Assembly (NCBI RefSeq): GCF_008271745.1
Contig: NZ_VKKZ01000019.1
Coordinates: 806,001 to 870,000 of the forward strand
Length of the DNA stretch: 64,000 nucleotides
DNA from: Rufibacter glacialis
Lineage (GTDB): Bacteria > Bacteroidota > Bacteroidia > Cytophagales > Hymenobacteraceae
Direction: 5' to 3'
The notes under the pieces were generated by a model. That model was given only the letters and a program-made list of their open reading frames with translations, did no database searches and was not told the origin of the DNA. The position numbers and the translations under genes were made by a program. This document shows positions 16,888 through 25,181 of the stretch, in pieces (the first letter of the stretch is position 1; every line of letters starts with the position of its first letter).

Positions 16888-17628
16888 CTATCTGGCCCGC
16901 CGGCGCGGCAGCCGGCTACTGGAAACATACAGCGCCAAGCCCGAGAGAACCGTGAGCACGCCCGCAATGGAGAAGGCCCGTAGGAGCCAATTACCGATGT
17001 GGTCGCGGGTCTGATAGTCCATGGTGTGCAGCATCCAGAGGAAATCGAAGACCCGCCATTTGTCGTTCCTGAATTTGGTGACGGTGCCCAGGGCGGCGGC
17101 CACGTACACGGTGGTGCCCGAGGGATGATCCATGGTCACGGCCCAAGCAGGCAAGGGGCTCTCGCGGTATTCATGCTGGCCGGTGAGGTTGGCGGCAGTG
17201 AGGTAGGCCACGCGCTTGACGGGTACGTTGGCTAAAAAAGCCGCCTGGGCTACCTGAACGGCCTCGGGGCGCGAGAGCATGGGGCGCAGCTGGCCCGTGC
17301 GGGCATCAGCTAACTGGTACTGCACTTCTTTGGCGGCGGGGGGCTGGTACTTGACCTGGTAGGTGGGGTTCCCCAGCACGTTCACCACTTTCACGTCCAG
17401 GAGATGGCTTTGCGCCGGAAGTTTGGCCAGGACACTGTCCGGGCTTACCCAGCCGGGGCTCCAGGTCATGGCCGGTACCTCGCGCCGTTGGAAATCGCCG
17501 TGGATTTCGTCTATGTTGCTCCAGCTGAAATACAGGCCGCCCACCGTCCAGCCCAGGAATTGGAGGCCGGCCAACAGGCCCAGGTACCGGTGCCACCGGC
17601 GGATTTGATAACGGAAGTTGCGGCGCAT
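16888..17628 (-). CDS. PepSY-domain membrane protein
   Basis: A 246-residue inner-membrane protein of the PepSY-associated transmembrane type. From ATG 17628 it begins MRRNFRYQIRRWHRYLGLLAG, the usual R-x-x-H-R-Y-x-G entrance, into a first membrane segment (about residues 15-36). A periplasmic region follows with PepSY-like ADARTGQLRPM..PEAVQVAQAAF and a second segment near the C-terminus (FLWMLHTMDYQTR, then SIAGVLTVLSGLALYV), with a basic tail. Such proteins accompany siderophore uptake, ferric reductases or peptidases, but no such partner is adjacent apart from the secreted hydrolases. The earlier Met at 17652 is possible but adds an unusual Cys-containing leader. Confidence 0.82.
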   Translation of the reverse strand: MRRNFRYQIRRWHRYLGLLAGLQFLGWTVGGLYFSWSNIDEIHGDFQRREVPAMTWSPGWVSPDSVLAKLPAQSHLLDVKVVNVLGNPTYQVKYQPPAAKEVQYQLADARTGQLRPMLSRPEAVQVAQAAFLANVPVKRVAYLTAANLTGQHEYRESPLPAWAVTMDHPSGTTVYVAAALGTVTKFRNDKWRVFDFLWMLHTMDYQTRDHIGNWLLRAFSIAGVLTVLSGLALYVSSSRLPRRRAR

Positions 17629-17946
17629 GGCGTTTTTGCAATAAAAGCCCAAAGAAAGGAAGTTTTCTGGGTTCTTACCTGCGGTAGCTTTCTGAAAATA
17701 CCCTGCAAAGGCGAAATATTTTCATACCAGTAGATTTAGCTCACCTGGCCTCTTTCTCTGTGAACACTATGAAAGGGGAGGACAGAAAGAGCCCCTTTCT
17801 TAGGCCTTAGCCGGAGTTTCTGGTTCTGGGCCCGTTTTTCAGGGAAGGGCCGCAAAACGTGCGGAAGACACCTTATACTTTCAGCTATTTTTTTGAACTT
17901 TGGAAAACGCTCCGCCCTAGGGTGAAGTCCATTCAAGCCAAACCTT
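17629..17946. other. Divergent intergenic region between PepSY protein and M14 peptidase
   Basis: The 318 nt hold an inverted repeat (17771-17799; GAAAGGGG and CCCCTTTC arms, 13-nt loop) and a copy of the palindromic family (17823-17858). Promoters for both divergent genes must lie here, but no convincing -33/-7 pair was found. Confidence 0.5.
17823..17858. repeat. Palindromic intergenic repeat copy
   Basis: Left GTTCTGGGCCC, core GTTTTTCAGGGAA and right GGGCCGCAAAAC follow the family layout with mismatches. Confidence 0.55.
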
Positions 17947-20487
17947 ATGTTGAAACCACTCTTCAAGCAAGCCCTGTGTCTGGGCCTGCTGTTGTTCGGG
18001 ATGTCTTCTGCTTTCGCCCAAGGGGCGCTGCAGACGCCTGCGCAATTCCTGGGCTACCCGTTGGGGGAGCAGTTCACCTACCACGCTCGCATGGTGGACT
18101 ACGTGCGCTACCTGGCCAGTCAGAATCAGAACAAAATGCAGGTGCAGACCTACGGCCACACTTATGAGAATAGACCCTTGCTGCTGGCTACTATCTCCTC
18201 GCCGGCCAACATGCAGCGCCTGGAGGAAATCAAGGCGAACAACCTGAAGAACACCGGCCTGGTGAACGGACAGCCTTCGGGCGGCAAGCAACCGGCCATT
18301 GTGTGGCTCAGCTACAACATCCATGGAAACGAGTCGGTCTCTTCTGAGGCCGTGCTGCAGGTGCTCTTTGACTTGTTAGACCCCAACAACGCGCAGACCC
18401 AGAAGTGGCTGGAGAACACGGTGGTGCTTCTAGACCCCTGCGTGAACCCCGATGGCCGCGAGCGCTACACCCAATGGTACAACCGGGTGCGCAACCAGAA
18501 ACCCAACGCCTCGCCCTACGCCTGGGAACACCAGGAACCCTGGCCCGGCGGACGCCCCAACCACTATTTCTTTGACCTGAACCGCGACTGGGCCTGGCAA
18601 ACGCAGATAGAATCAAAGCAGCGGGCCGTGGTTTACAACCAATGGATGCCCCAGTTGCACGCTGATTTCCATGAGCAGGCGGTAGACAACCCGTATTACT
18701 TCGCGCCATCGGCGAAGCCCTACCATGACGCCATCACGCCCTGGCAGCGCGAGGCCCAGAATTTTATTGGCGACTACAACCGCAAGTACTTTGACAAGAA
18801 CAACTGGCTGTACTTCACGCGGGAGAGCTTTGACCTGTTCTACCCCAGCTACGGCGACACTTGGCCCACGTACCAGGGCGCCATTGCCATGACCTATGAG
18901 CAGGGCGGCTCAGGCCGCGCGGGCGTGGTGATCCAGAAAGCCGACGGAGACAGCCTTACCCTGAGCCAGCGCATTGCCCACCACCACGCCGCCAGCCTGG
19001 CCACGGTGGAGGCCATGTCCGACAAGGCAGACCAGGTGGTGAAGGAGTTCCGGAAATTTTACGCAGATGCCCAGAGCAAGCCCTTCGGGCAGTACCGGAG
19101 CTACGTGTTCAAGGCGAAGGGCGAGGAAGGCCGCCTCAAAGACCTGACCCAGTACCTGGACCGCCAGCAGATCAGGTACGGATACGCCAAGTCCTCGGGC
19201 AGCAGCAAAGGCTTCAACTACCAGACCGGCAAAACCGAGTCGGTTAAATACGAGAGCGGTGATCTGGTGATCAGCGCCTTCCAGCCGAAGTCCACGCTCT
19301 TGAACGTGCTGTTTGAGCCTGCGGCCCGCCTGGAAGACTCCGTGACCTATGACATCACGGCCTGGTCCTTGCCTTATGCGTACGGCCTGAAAGGAGCCGC
19401 CTTCACGAACCGCATTTCCTTCACGGAGGCTAAGCCAGCCGCCCCGGTGACCAATACCCCAGCGCCCGCCACCTATGCCTACATTGCGCCCTGGAATGGT
19501 ATCCAGGACCTCAAATTCATGGCGGCTCTCTTGCAGGCTAAAGTGCGGGTGCGGTATTCTGAGGTGCCTTTTGAGCAGAACAACGTGAAATACGCCCCCG
19601 GTACCCTCATCATCACCCGTACCGGGAACGAAGGCCTGGGCCCCAAGTTTGACCAACTGGTGACCCGTGCTGCGGATTCTTTGGGTATCAAGCTGGCCTC
19701 CACCGCCACGGGTTTCGTGACCACCGGGTCTGATTTCGGGTCACGGAGCATCCGGTACGTGAAAGCCCCACGGGTGGCCTTGTTGACAGGCGAAGGCGTA
19801 TCGCCTTACGGGTTTGGGGAGATCTGGCATTACTTTGAGCAGCAGGTAGGCTACCCGGTGACCGTGCTGGGCGGTGATTATTTCGCCAATGTGCCGCTGC
19901 ATGAATTTGACGTGCTTATTCTGCCTACCGGTTCTTACACCCGCATTCTGGAAGAGAAGACCCTCAATAAAGTGAAAGACTGGGTAAGGGCCGGCGGGAA
20001 ACTTATTGCTATGGAAAATGCCGTGACGTTTTTAGCCGATAAGCCAGATTTCGCCGTCAAAAAGAAAACGACTGATACCACTACCTCTAAAAAAGCCCCT
20101 ACGGCCGAAGACCTCAAAAAGTACGGGAACCGCGAGCGCGAATCCATCTCTGAGGAAGTGCAGGGCAGCGTGTTCCGAATCAACCTGGATAATACCCATC
20201 CCTTGGCCTTTGGGTACGGTAAAACCTATTCTGCCCTGGTGAGAACCAGCACCTTGCCGCACTTCATGAAAGATGCCTGGAACGTGGGCGTAGTGAAAGA
20301 GGAGCCCCCGGTCACCGGGTTTGTTGGGTCAAAAGTCCAGAACAACCTGCAGAACGGTCTGGTGTTGGGCGTGCAGGACCTGGGCCGTGGCCAGGTGGTC
20401 TACCTGGTAGACAACCCGCTGTTCAGAGGTTTCTGGCAAGGCGGTAAACTGCTGTTCGGCAACGCCGTATTTCTGGTTGGCCAGTAG
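17947..20487 (+). CDS. Secreted M14-family zinc carboxypeptidase with C-terminal GATase-like domain
   Basis: An 846-residue exported metallopeptidase. The signal peptide ends near AFAQ (residue 25). The M14 domain has the first zinc pair in YNIHGNES (His126, Glu129), substrate-binding FDLNRDW, the third ligand in LHADFHEQ (probably His238) and a probable catalytic Glu in AMTYEQGG. From about residue 600 to 690, VALLTGEGVSPYGFGEIW and FDVLILPTGSY..IL form a class I glutamine-amidotransferase-like fold, which large Bacteroidota M14 proteins often carry. Most likely it digests peptides in the periplasm or outside the cell. A strong terminator follows. The start is an ATG directly before a typical signal peptide. 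Confidence 0.9.
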   Translation: MLKPLFKQALCLGLLLFGMSSAFAQGALQTPAQFLGYPLGEQFTYHARMVDYVRYLASQNQNKMQVQTYGHTYENRPLLLATISSPANMQRLEEIKANNLKNTGLVNGQPSGGKQPAIVWLSYNIHGNESVSSEAVLQVLFDLLDPNNAQTQKWLENTVVLLDPCVNPDGRERYTQWYNRVRNQKPNASPYAWEHQEPWPGGRPNHYFFDLNRDWAWQTQIESKQRAVVYNQWMPQLHADFHEQAVDNPYYFAPSAKPYHDAITPWQREAQNFIGDYNRKYFDKNNWLYFTRESFDLFYPSYGDTWPTYQGAIAMTYEQGGSGRAGVVIQKADGDSLTLSQRIAHHHAASLATVEAMSDKADQVVKEFRKFYADAQSKPFGQYRSYVFKAKGEEGRLKDLTQYLDRQQIRYGYAKSSGSSKGFNYQTGKTESVKYESGDLVISAFQPKSTLLNVLFEPAARLEDSVTYDITAWSLPYAYGLKGAAFTNRISFTEAKPAAPVTNTPAPATYAYIAPWNGIQDLKFMAALLQAKVRVRYSEVPFEQNNVKYAPGTLIITRTGNEGLGPKFDQLVTRAADSLGIKLASTATGFVTTGSDFGSRSIRYVKAPRVALLTGEGVSPYGFGEIWHYFEQQVGYPVTVLGGDYFANVPLHEFDVLILPTGSYTRILEEKTLNKVKDWVRAGGKLIAMENAVTFLADKPDFAVKKKTTDTTTSKKAPTAEDLKKYGNRERESISEEVQGSVFRINLDNTHPLAFGYGKTYSALVRTSTLPHFMKDAWNVGVVKEEPPVTGFVGSKVQNNLQNGLVLGVQDLGRGQVVYLVDNPLFRGFWQGGKLLFGNAVFLVGQ

Positions 20488-20510
20488 AAGCTACCTTTTA
20501 GCTTTTTATA

Positions 20511-20543
20511 GAGCGCCCGCCTTTGGTGGGCGCTCTTGTTTTT
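20511..20543 (+). terminator. Rho-independent terminator after the M14 peptidase
   Basis: GAGCGCCC and GGGCGCTC arms (8 bp) around a 9-nt loop are followed by TTGTTTTT, 23 nt after the stop. Confidence 0.8.
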
Positions 20544-20574
20544 GAGGCCTTTTTTGAGAAAATGGCTCCAAAAG
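20538..20574. repeat. Palindromic intergenic repeat copy
   Basis: Left GTTTTTGAGGCC, core TTTTTTGAGAAAA and right GGCTCCAAAAG match the family with one arm mismatch. It begins in the T-tract of the preceding terminator. Confidence 0.65.
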
Positions 20575-20584
20575 AAGAAGCTAG

Positions 20585-20616
20585 TTTGGTAGTACTGTGA
20601 ATCAAAATTAGATTTA
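20585..20616 (+). promoter_or_regulatory. Putative promoter of the cytochrome-dehydrogenase gene
   Basis: TTTG (20585-20588), a 20-nt spacer and TAGATTTA (20609-20616; one mismatch to TAnnTTTG) match the Bacteroidota promoter layout. The transcript would start near 20622, which favours ATG 20651 over 20627 as the start codon. Confidence 0.5.
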
Positions 20617-20650
20617 TAGAGTAAGCTTGTTAAAAGATAACCCGAAACTT

Positions 20651-22108
20651 ATGCGATCATCCCGTTTCCTCGCCTCGGCCTTTCTGCTAGGTCTTGCCGT
20701 GTTTACCAATTGCACAAAGAAAACCACTTCCTCGGGTGCTAAACCAGGTGAGGAAATAGTAGGGGAGCAACTGCTGGCCGGCGCTGACCTTACCAAAGCG
20801 CGCACCAACTACACCAACTACTGCGGGGGCTGCCACGGCCGTGACCTGGAAACCTTTGTGAACCGGAAGTGGCAACACGGTGATTCGCCGGAAGCCTTGT
20901 TCAAAGGCATCAAGCACGGCTACCCCAACCAAGGCATGCCCGCTTACGCGACTACTTTCACCGACCAGGAAATTCAGCACTTAGTGAGCTACATCAGAGA
21001 GGGCATTGTGGCGCAGCGCGGAAAACCGGAAGCCAAGGCGAACGTCAACACCTCGCGGTCAGAGAAACTCAGCTTTCAGCTGGACACCGTGCTCACCGGA
21101 CTGGACGTGCCCTGGGCCATGGCCTTTTTGCCCAACGGCGACATGCTTGTCACCGAGCGCGGCGGAACCCTGTACCGGTTTACCAAAGACCGCCAACTAC
21201 AGAAGGTAGCGGGTACGCCCGAAGTGCTGGCGCAGGGCCAGGGCGGCTTGCTGGACGTGAAGCTGCACCCCAACTTCGCTAAGAACAACCTGGTTTTCCT
21301 GTCGTACTCGGCGGTGAAGAAAGACGGCGGGCAAACGCTCTCTACCACGGCCCTTATGCGCGCGCGCCTGGACGGGAACACCCTGGCAGACCAGAAAGTT
21401 ATCTTTGAGGCGCAGCCTTGGGCCAGAACCCGCCACCACTACGGCAGCCGCATAGAATTCGGGCGCGACGGGTACCTGTATTTCACCATGGGCGATAGAG
21501 GCGGCACCAAAATCAACCCGCAGAACCTGGGGGTGCACGCCGGCAAAACCCACCGAATCAAAGAAGACGGCTCTATTCCCGCAGATAACCCCTTTGTGAA
21601 GCAGGCAGATGCCTTGCCCTCCATCTATACCTTCGGGAACCGGAATGCCCAGGGAATGGCCGTGAACCCCGCCACAGGTGACCTTTGGCTCCATGAGCAC
21701 GGCCCCAAAGGCGGCGATGAGGTGAACATTGTGAAAAAAGGCGCTAATTACGGCTGGGCCGAGGTGACCCACGGCATTGACTACAACGGTTCCATCATCT
21801 CTGACCTAAAACAAAAAGAAGGCATCACCGACCCTATTAAGATCTGGGTGCCGTCCATTGCCCCGTCTGGTATGGCCTTTGTCACCGGAGGCCGCTACAA
21901 AGGCTGGGAAGGAAGTCTGTTGGTAGGGTCGCTCAGTTTCAAATTCCTGAGCCGGCTGGAAGTAGACGGAAACAAAATAGTGAGAGAAGAACGGCTCTTA
22001 CAGGACATTGGCCGGATCAGGGACGTACGCGTGAGTCCCGATGGCTATGTCTACGTGGCAGTGGAAAAACCCGGTGCGATCTACCGGTTGGTGCCTGTTT
22101 CCCAATAA
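20651..22108 (+). CDS. Cytochrome c - PQQ-type sugar dehydrogenase fusion lipoprotein
   Basis: A 485-residue cell-envelope lipoprotein. From ATG 20651 it has a short basic start, hydrophobic segment and lipobox FTNC. A cytochrome c domain comes first (heme motif CGGCH, likely distal Met in QGMPAY). The rest is a six-bladed propeller of the glucose/sorbosone dehydrogenase family: GLDVPWAMAFLPNGDMLVTE, LDVKLHPNF, HHYGSRIEFGRDGYLYFTMGD, HEHGPKGGDEVN and NYGWAEVTHG. The predicted role is periplasmic oxidation of a sugar or related alcohol with electrons passed to the attached heme. Cofactor PQQ is inferred from family, and no PQQ-synthesis genes are in the window. It stands alone between two strong terminators. 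Confidence 0.88.
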   Translation: MRSSRFLASAFLLGLAVFTNCTKKTTSSGAKPGEEIVGEQLLAGADLTKARTNYTNYCGGCHGRDLETFVNRKWQHGDSPEALFKGIKHGYPNQGMPAYATTFTDQEIQHLVSYIREGIVAQRGKPEAKANVNTSRSEKLSFQLDTVLTGLDVPWAMAFLPNGDMLVTERGGTLYRFTKDRQLQKVAGTPEVLAQGQGGLLDVKLHPNFAKNNLVFLSYSAVKKDGGQTLSTTALMRARLDGNTLADQKVIFEAQPWARTRHHYGSRIEFGRDGYLYFTMGDRGGTKINPQNLGVHAGKTHRIKEDGSIPADNPFVKQADALPSIYTFGNRNAQGMAVNPATGDLWLHEHGPKGGDEVNIVKKGANYGWAEVTHGIDYNGSIISDLKQKEGITDPIKIWVPSIAPSGMAFVTGGRYKGWEGSLLVGSLSFKFLSRLEVDGNKIVREERLLQDIGRIRDVRVSPDGYVYVAVEKPGAIYRLVPVSQ

Positions 22109-22132
22109 AGAAGTAGAAGTTCTAACAAGAAG

Positions 22133-22193
22133 AGGCCCTTGCGCTTTGGCGGTGTTTTTTAGAAAACGCACCCAAAGCGCAAGGGCCTTTTTA
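22133..22193 (+). terminator. Long palindromic repeat acting as terminator after the dehydrogenase
   Basis: Perfect 17-bp arms (left AGGCCCTTGCGCTTTGG) enclose a core with GTTTTTTAGAAAA and are followed by TTTTT. It carries the family core but with longer, different outer arms, so it may be a repeat copy fused with a native terminator stem. Confidence 0.85.
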
Positions 22194-22222
22194 TAAGGGC
22201 CAGTAGAACGCAGGCCGCAGCG

Positions 22223-22564
22223 TCAACTTTCAGGCGCGGTGCTAGGCACCTGCACGTAGACGCCGTCTTCGCGGGTTTCTAACGGGAAGCGGGTGAGGGG
22301 GCGGGTGCGGCCTTTGCATTCTTCACCGGTGATCAGGTGAAACCGATAGCTGTGCCAGGGGCAGATGATTTCGTTCAGGTAATTGGTGGTACCCCGGCTA
22401 AGGGCATCGCCCAGGTGCGGGCACAGGTTCTCCACCGCAAAAAGCCCGGCTGGGGTGTGGGCCACGCAGATTTCCCGTCCGGCCGCCATCACGGCTTTGG
22501 AACGGGTGAGCGGCACCTGGCTTTTAGCCTCGGCTTCACTGTCAAAGAGTTTGATCCATTGCAT
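22223..22564 (-). CDS. Rieske [2Fe-2S] domain protein
   Basis: A 113-residue single-domain Rieske ferredoxin, of the type that feeds electrons to oxygenases or acts as the small subunit of nitrite reductase-like enzymes. Cluster ligands are Cys48 and His50 (CPHLG) and Cys68 and His71 (CPWHS), with the 17-residue spacing typical of the family. ATG at 22564 gives MQWIKLFDSEAEA, a normal N-terminus, while the longer frame to 22702 encodes a sequence out of keeping with the family that runs through a palindromic repeat. No oxygenase partner is adjacent. It is cytoplasmic, as there is no signal peptide. Confidence 0.88.
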   Translation of the reverse strand: MQWIKLFDSEAEAKSQVPLTRSKAVMAAGREICVAHTPAGLFAVENLCPHLGDALSRGTTNYLNEIICPWHSYRFHLITGEECKGRTRPLTRFPLETREDGVYVQVPSTAPES

Positions 22565-22655
22565 AGAAGTGCGTACGCGGAAAGGAGAAACCTGTTTTGG
22601 CGGTAATTTCCTAAAAAGTGGGGAGAAACAATGGGGAAAAGTTAGAAAGGCTGTA

Positions 22656-23012
22656 AAATGAAAAAGCCCGGAAAAACCGGGCCCCTTACACCAAACTAAC
22701 AAACAAAACTTTTAAACAAACCTAAATGCTAAACAAGATCCGGGGAAAGCAGCTGGCTGAGAGGGAATCAGGAGCTGTGGTCTTGTTTAGTGATACAAAG
22801 ATGCAGGGACTTTGCCCCATCGGCAACCTCAATGAGAGGAAACAGGCCTTTTCCTGCCTGAACTCAGATAAACACGGAGTGAAGTGGAAGTAGCAGGAAT
22901 GAACCCATTCACCAAGCCGCTGAAACCAATTCCAAAAAGAAAGGTTCTTCTTCAAAAGGTGTAAAAAAAGTGCCCATTCTTACGAAAAAGAGAGTTTTAT
23001 ATTGTGGAATAG
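22656..23012 (-). ncRNA. Candidate non-coding RNA, copy A of a tandem pair
   Basis: Read on the minus strand, a -7-like TATTTTTG (23015-23022) is followed by about 350 nt with no protein-like frame, ending in a clear terminator (stem GCCCGG/CCGGGC, loop A5, then T5; 22661-22682). Inside, CTAAACAAGA pairs with TCTTGTTTAG as the base of a large hairpin, and GGCAAAG/CTTTG forms a small one. The last 54 nt (22656-22709) are identical to 23267-23320, and blocks such as TTCACTCC, GGCCTGTTTCCTCT and AGGTTGCC recur in the same order in copy B. A structured small RNA is the best reading. A decayed pair of protein genes is possible but unsupported. Confidence 0.45.
22661..22682 (-). terminator. Terminator of candidate RNA copy A
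   Basis: A 6-bp G/C stem with a 5-nt loop is followed on the minus strand by five T. The same hairpin and flanks occur at 23272-23293. Confidence 0.7.
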
Positions 23013-23014
23013 GG

Positions 23015-23022
23015 CAAAAATA
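23015..23022 (-). promoter_or_regulatory. Putative -7 box for candidate RNA copy A
   Basis: On the minus strand TATTTTTG fits TAnnTTTG. The following GCCCT is shared with the start of copy B. There is no clear -33 box. Confidence 0.35.
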
Positions 23023-23266
23023 ATTGCTTGTCTGACGAAAATGGAGCGGAATCCTGAAAAGTGTAATTATTTCAGTTTCCGTTATCTGAAGGGCATTTAG
23101 CAATTTTTCAAGCAGGATGAAGGCGTATGAAAAGGAAAGCTCTTCTGGGAATTTCTATTAGCCAGCCTTGTTGGGGTGGCAAGTGGTAAACGAGGAGCCA
23201 GACAATCTTGAAAACCCAGTCAGCAGCTAACGCCGTTCATCAACTTCCTTCCACCGGATGGGAAGC

Positions 23267-23575
23267 AAATGAAAAAGCCCGGAAAAACCGGGCCCCTTAC
23301 ACCAAACTAACAAACAAAACCTAAATTCTTTTGAAGAGGCTGACCTTCATCAGCGGTCAACGGGGCAGCCGGTCTTAAACCTGTGTCCTCTCCCTTGAGA
23401 GAGGCCTTTCTGCCTGGTTGATGGTACAAAGTTGGCCTTTGCCAGGGCCTTTGGCAACCTATACCAGAGGAAGCAGGCCATTCTCTGGCTGAACCCCGCA
23501 AAAGAAGGAGTGAACCGGGTTTATACGGATCGTCCTGAATAAATTCATCGGAGAGCAGGTTTGGTGTAGAGGGCA
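23267..23575 (-). ncRNA. Candidate non-coding RNA, copy B of a tandem pair
   Basis: This is the second, diverged copy of the element at 22656-23012 in the same direction. On the minus strand it begins after CTTTTGCCCT (TTCTTTTG could be a one-mismatch -7 box), runs about 300 nt and ends in the same 54-nt segment with the same terminator. Shared internal blocks include TTCACTCC, GGTTCAGCCAG, GGCCTGCTTCCTCT, AGGTTGCC and CAAAG..CTTTG. A hairpin CCTCTC..GAGAGG is private to this copy. The 116-codon frame across it has unusual composition and no counterpart in copy A, which argues against a protein. Two terminator hairpins just upstream separate it from the gene at 23728. Confidence 0.45.
23272..23293 (-). 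terminator. Terminator of candidate RNA copy B
   Basis: Identical to the copy A hairpin: GCCCGG/CCGGGC stem, five-base loop and a T-run on the minus strand. Confidence 0.7.
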
Positions 23576-23582
23576 AAAGAAA

Positions 23583-23604
23583 AGCCATTCTGGAGAGAAT
23601 GGCT
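23583..23604. terminator. Short bidirectional terminator hairpin
   Basis: AGCCATTCT and AGAATGGCT (9 bp) around a 4-nt loop have A-runs on both sides, so either strand gives a T-tract. It insulates candidate RNA copy B from the gene upstream. Confidence 0.6.
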
Positions 23605-23628
23605 AAAAAAGGAGGTAAAAAAAAAGTG

Positions 23629-23683
23629 CTTAAAAGTAGTCTATTACCAGAGCGCAAGCGGATAGAATAAGACTACTTTTAAG
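23629..23683 (-). terminator. Terminator after the small secreted protein gene
   Basis: CTTAAAAGTAGTCT pairs with AGACTACTTTTAAG, extended by A/T pairs. On the minus strand it is followed after CAC by about ten T residues. It lies 45 nt past the stop at 23728. Confidence 0.75.
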
Positions 23684-23727
23684 CTGAAATAGAGTGTGAA
23701 TGTAAGTATTTAAACGGAGGTAACCCC

Positions 23728-24150
23728 TTAAGGTTTAGAGGAGAGGAAAGAAAAATAAGATTTTTTTTCTTCCACCTGTCTGGGTTGCTCCAGGACCATT
23801 ATTTTCAAGGTTTTCTCTCCGGCGTTCCAGTTTTTGAAATGGGTCAGGTCGGTCCATAAGCGGTCACCTGTTTTCACGGCAATGGTTTTCTCTTGCCCAT
23901 CTGGAGTCACCAACTTGAGGGTTCCATCTGAGGCGGCATAGGCTTCCTGTTCCGGCGAGGCATGGAAATCCAGGAACTCACCCGGTTTCAACTCCAAGGA
24001 CAGAATGCGGAGGTGGTCGGTTTTCAGTACTTGCTTGAAGACTTTAGAAGTGCGGGAAGCGGGACTGCTGGGCGTAGTGCCCCCAAAGGCAGGTGCCAGG
24101 CTAACCAGGAAGCAAATGGTAAAAAAGGCGGAAATGAAACGTGTTTTCAT
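23728..24150 (-). CDS. Small secreted cupin-like protein
   Basis: A 140-residue exported protein. The signal peptide is MKTRFISAFFTICFLVSLAPAFG. The mature part looks like a single small beta-barrel of the cupin type: HLRILSLELKPGEFLDFHASPEQEAYAASDGTLKLV followed by GDRLWTDLTHFKNWNAGEKTLKIMVLE. The usual metal-binding His/Glu pattern is incomplete (one His in DFHASPEQE, another in THFKNW), so enzymatic activity is doubtful. It is monocistronic, with a strong terminator. Function is unknown; ligand binding or stress protection would be consistent with the fold. Confidence 0.7.
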   Translation of the reverse strand: MKTRFISAFFTICFLVSLAPAFGGTTPSSPASRTSKVFKQVLKTDHLRILSLELKPGEFLDFHASPEQEAYAASDGTLKLVTPDGQEKTIAVKTGDRLWTDLTHFKNWNAGEKTLKIMVLEQPRQVEEKKSYFSFLSSKP

Positions 24151-25181
24151 GATTTTTATAAATTAAAAAGTTTAAACATTCATAGAAGAACTTGCCTGTT
24201 AAAAGGAGAGCCCTTTTGATTATATAGATGCACAATTGGGGAATACGTTGCTTGGGAATCCGTTAAATTTTTGTTAAAACGCAGAAAATGAGGATGAAGC
24301 TTGAGAAGTAGCCCCTGAAGTAGCGCTTTTGAAGGGTAAAAAAGATGGTATTTTGCGCCTGTTTTTTTGAAAAGGCTCCATAAAGAGTTCCGGTCTGTAA
24401 ACCAGAATCCTAGATGCGGTTCAGAGCGGGCTTCTGACCTAAAGGAGGAGCTTAGATACTGCGGTGATAACAGGCGGGTATACGCCCACATTCCGTCCCC
24501 CTTTGGAGGGGTAGGGAGATAATGACTCTTGCCGATCAGCCATTCCCTAGATCTTGTATCACGCTTGCCATTAAAGGTACTAATGGTTCTTCTTGCGCTT
24601 TGGTCATCCCTCTATCCCCCTTTTAAAGGGATAAGGCCGTTATGTTCTACTTTGAAGGGGTAAGGTGGGGTGAAGTCCATTCTCATTCTTACATAGTTTG
24701 AGGCTTTCGCCTCACTGAAGTTTCAAACTTCAGTTCATTTTAAGTCCAAGTTAGAAACTTGAACTAGCTATATATTTAGAACTTTGCAGCCCTGCCCCTT
24801 CAAAGGGGGGGACATATGACGTACCCTACTTCAAGACCTAAAAGCGGAACAAGAGACGGTAACAAGGCTCATAGAATCTTATAAGAGGCTTTGGCGTCTG
24901 CTGGAAAAGGATTCCAAAGTCTGGGTTTCCCCTACTAGTGTCATCCGAATTCAAGGGATAGCTTCAGGAGGTTTTCTTGTAAGAGGACTCTGAAATGGAA
25001 TGCCAGGACACCCCAAGACTCAGCCTGTTCCCCTGTATAGGCTAATGCTAGGCAAAGGAGCAGGCTGAGTCTGGCAAACATATGATGAGGCTGACAAGAA
25101 CATGAAAAGAAAACCGTTTAGGGTCTGTTTTACTAAAAGCAGCCCCTAAACGGTTATAAAATACTATGGGATAGGACAGGG
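24151..25181. other. 1-kb gene-free region with stacked palindromes and decayed repeats
   Basis: No protein-like frame is seen on either strand. Three palindromes sit side by side: GAGGCTTTCGCCTC (24700-24713), CTGAAGTTTCAAACTTCAG (24715-24733) and CAAGTTAGAAACTTG (24747-24761). Several C-rich/G-rich remnants of the CCCCCTTT..AAAGGGG type lie around 24498-24515, 24612-24632 and 24795-24810. A half copy of the palindromic family is near 24357-24388. The region looks like an accumulation of small repeat elements upstream of the cupin-like gene and downstream of priA. Confidence 0.55.
25112..25155 (-). terminator. Palindromic repeat copy serving as likely priA terminator
   Basis: The perfect 12-bp arms AACCGTTTAGGG and CCCTAAACGGTT surround the family core CTGTTTTACTAAAAGCAG. 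It lies 27 nt past the priA stop, and the flanking A/T on the minus strand gives a weak T-tract. Confidence 0.65.

Noticed and set aside
22722-22955. 77-codon minus-strand frame within candidate RNA copy A
   Set aside because: The matching region of copy B does not keep this frame or sequence, so conservation is of nucleotide blocks, not of a protein.
23307-23657. 116-codon minus-strand frame within candidate RNA copy B
   Set aside because: It reads through two upstream terminator hairpins and has no counterpart in copy A.
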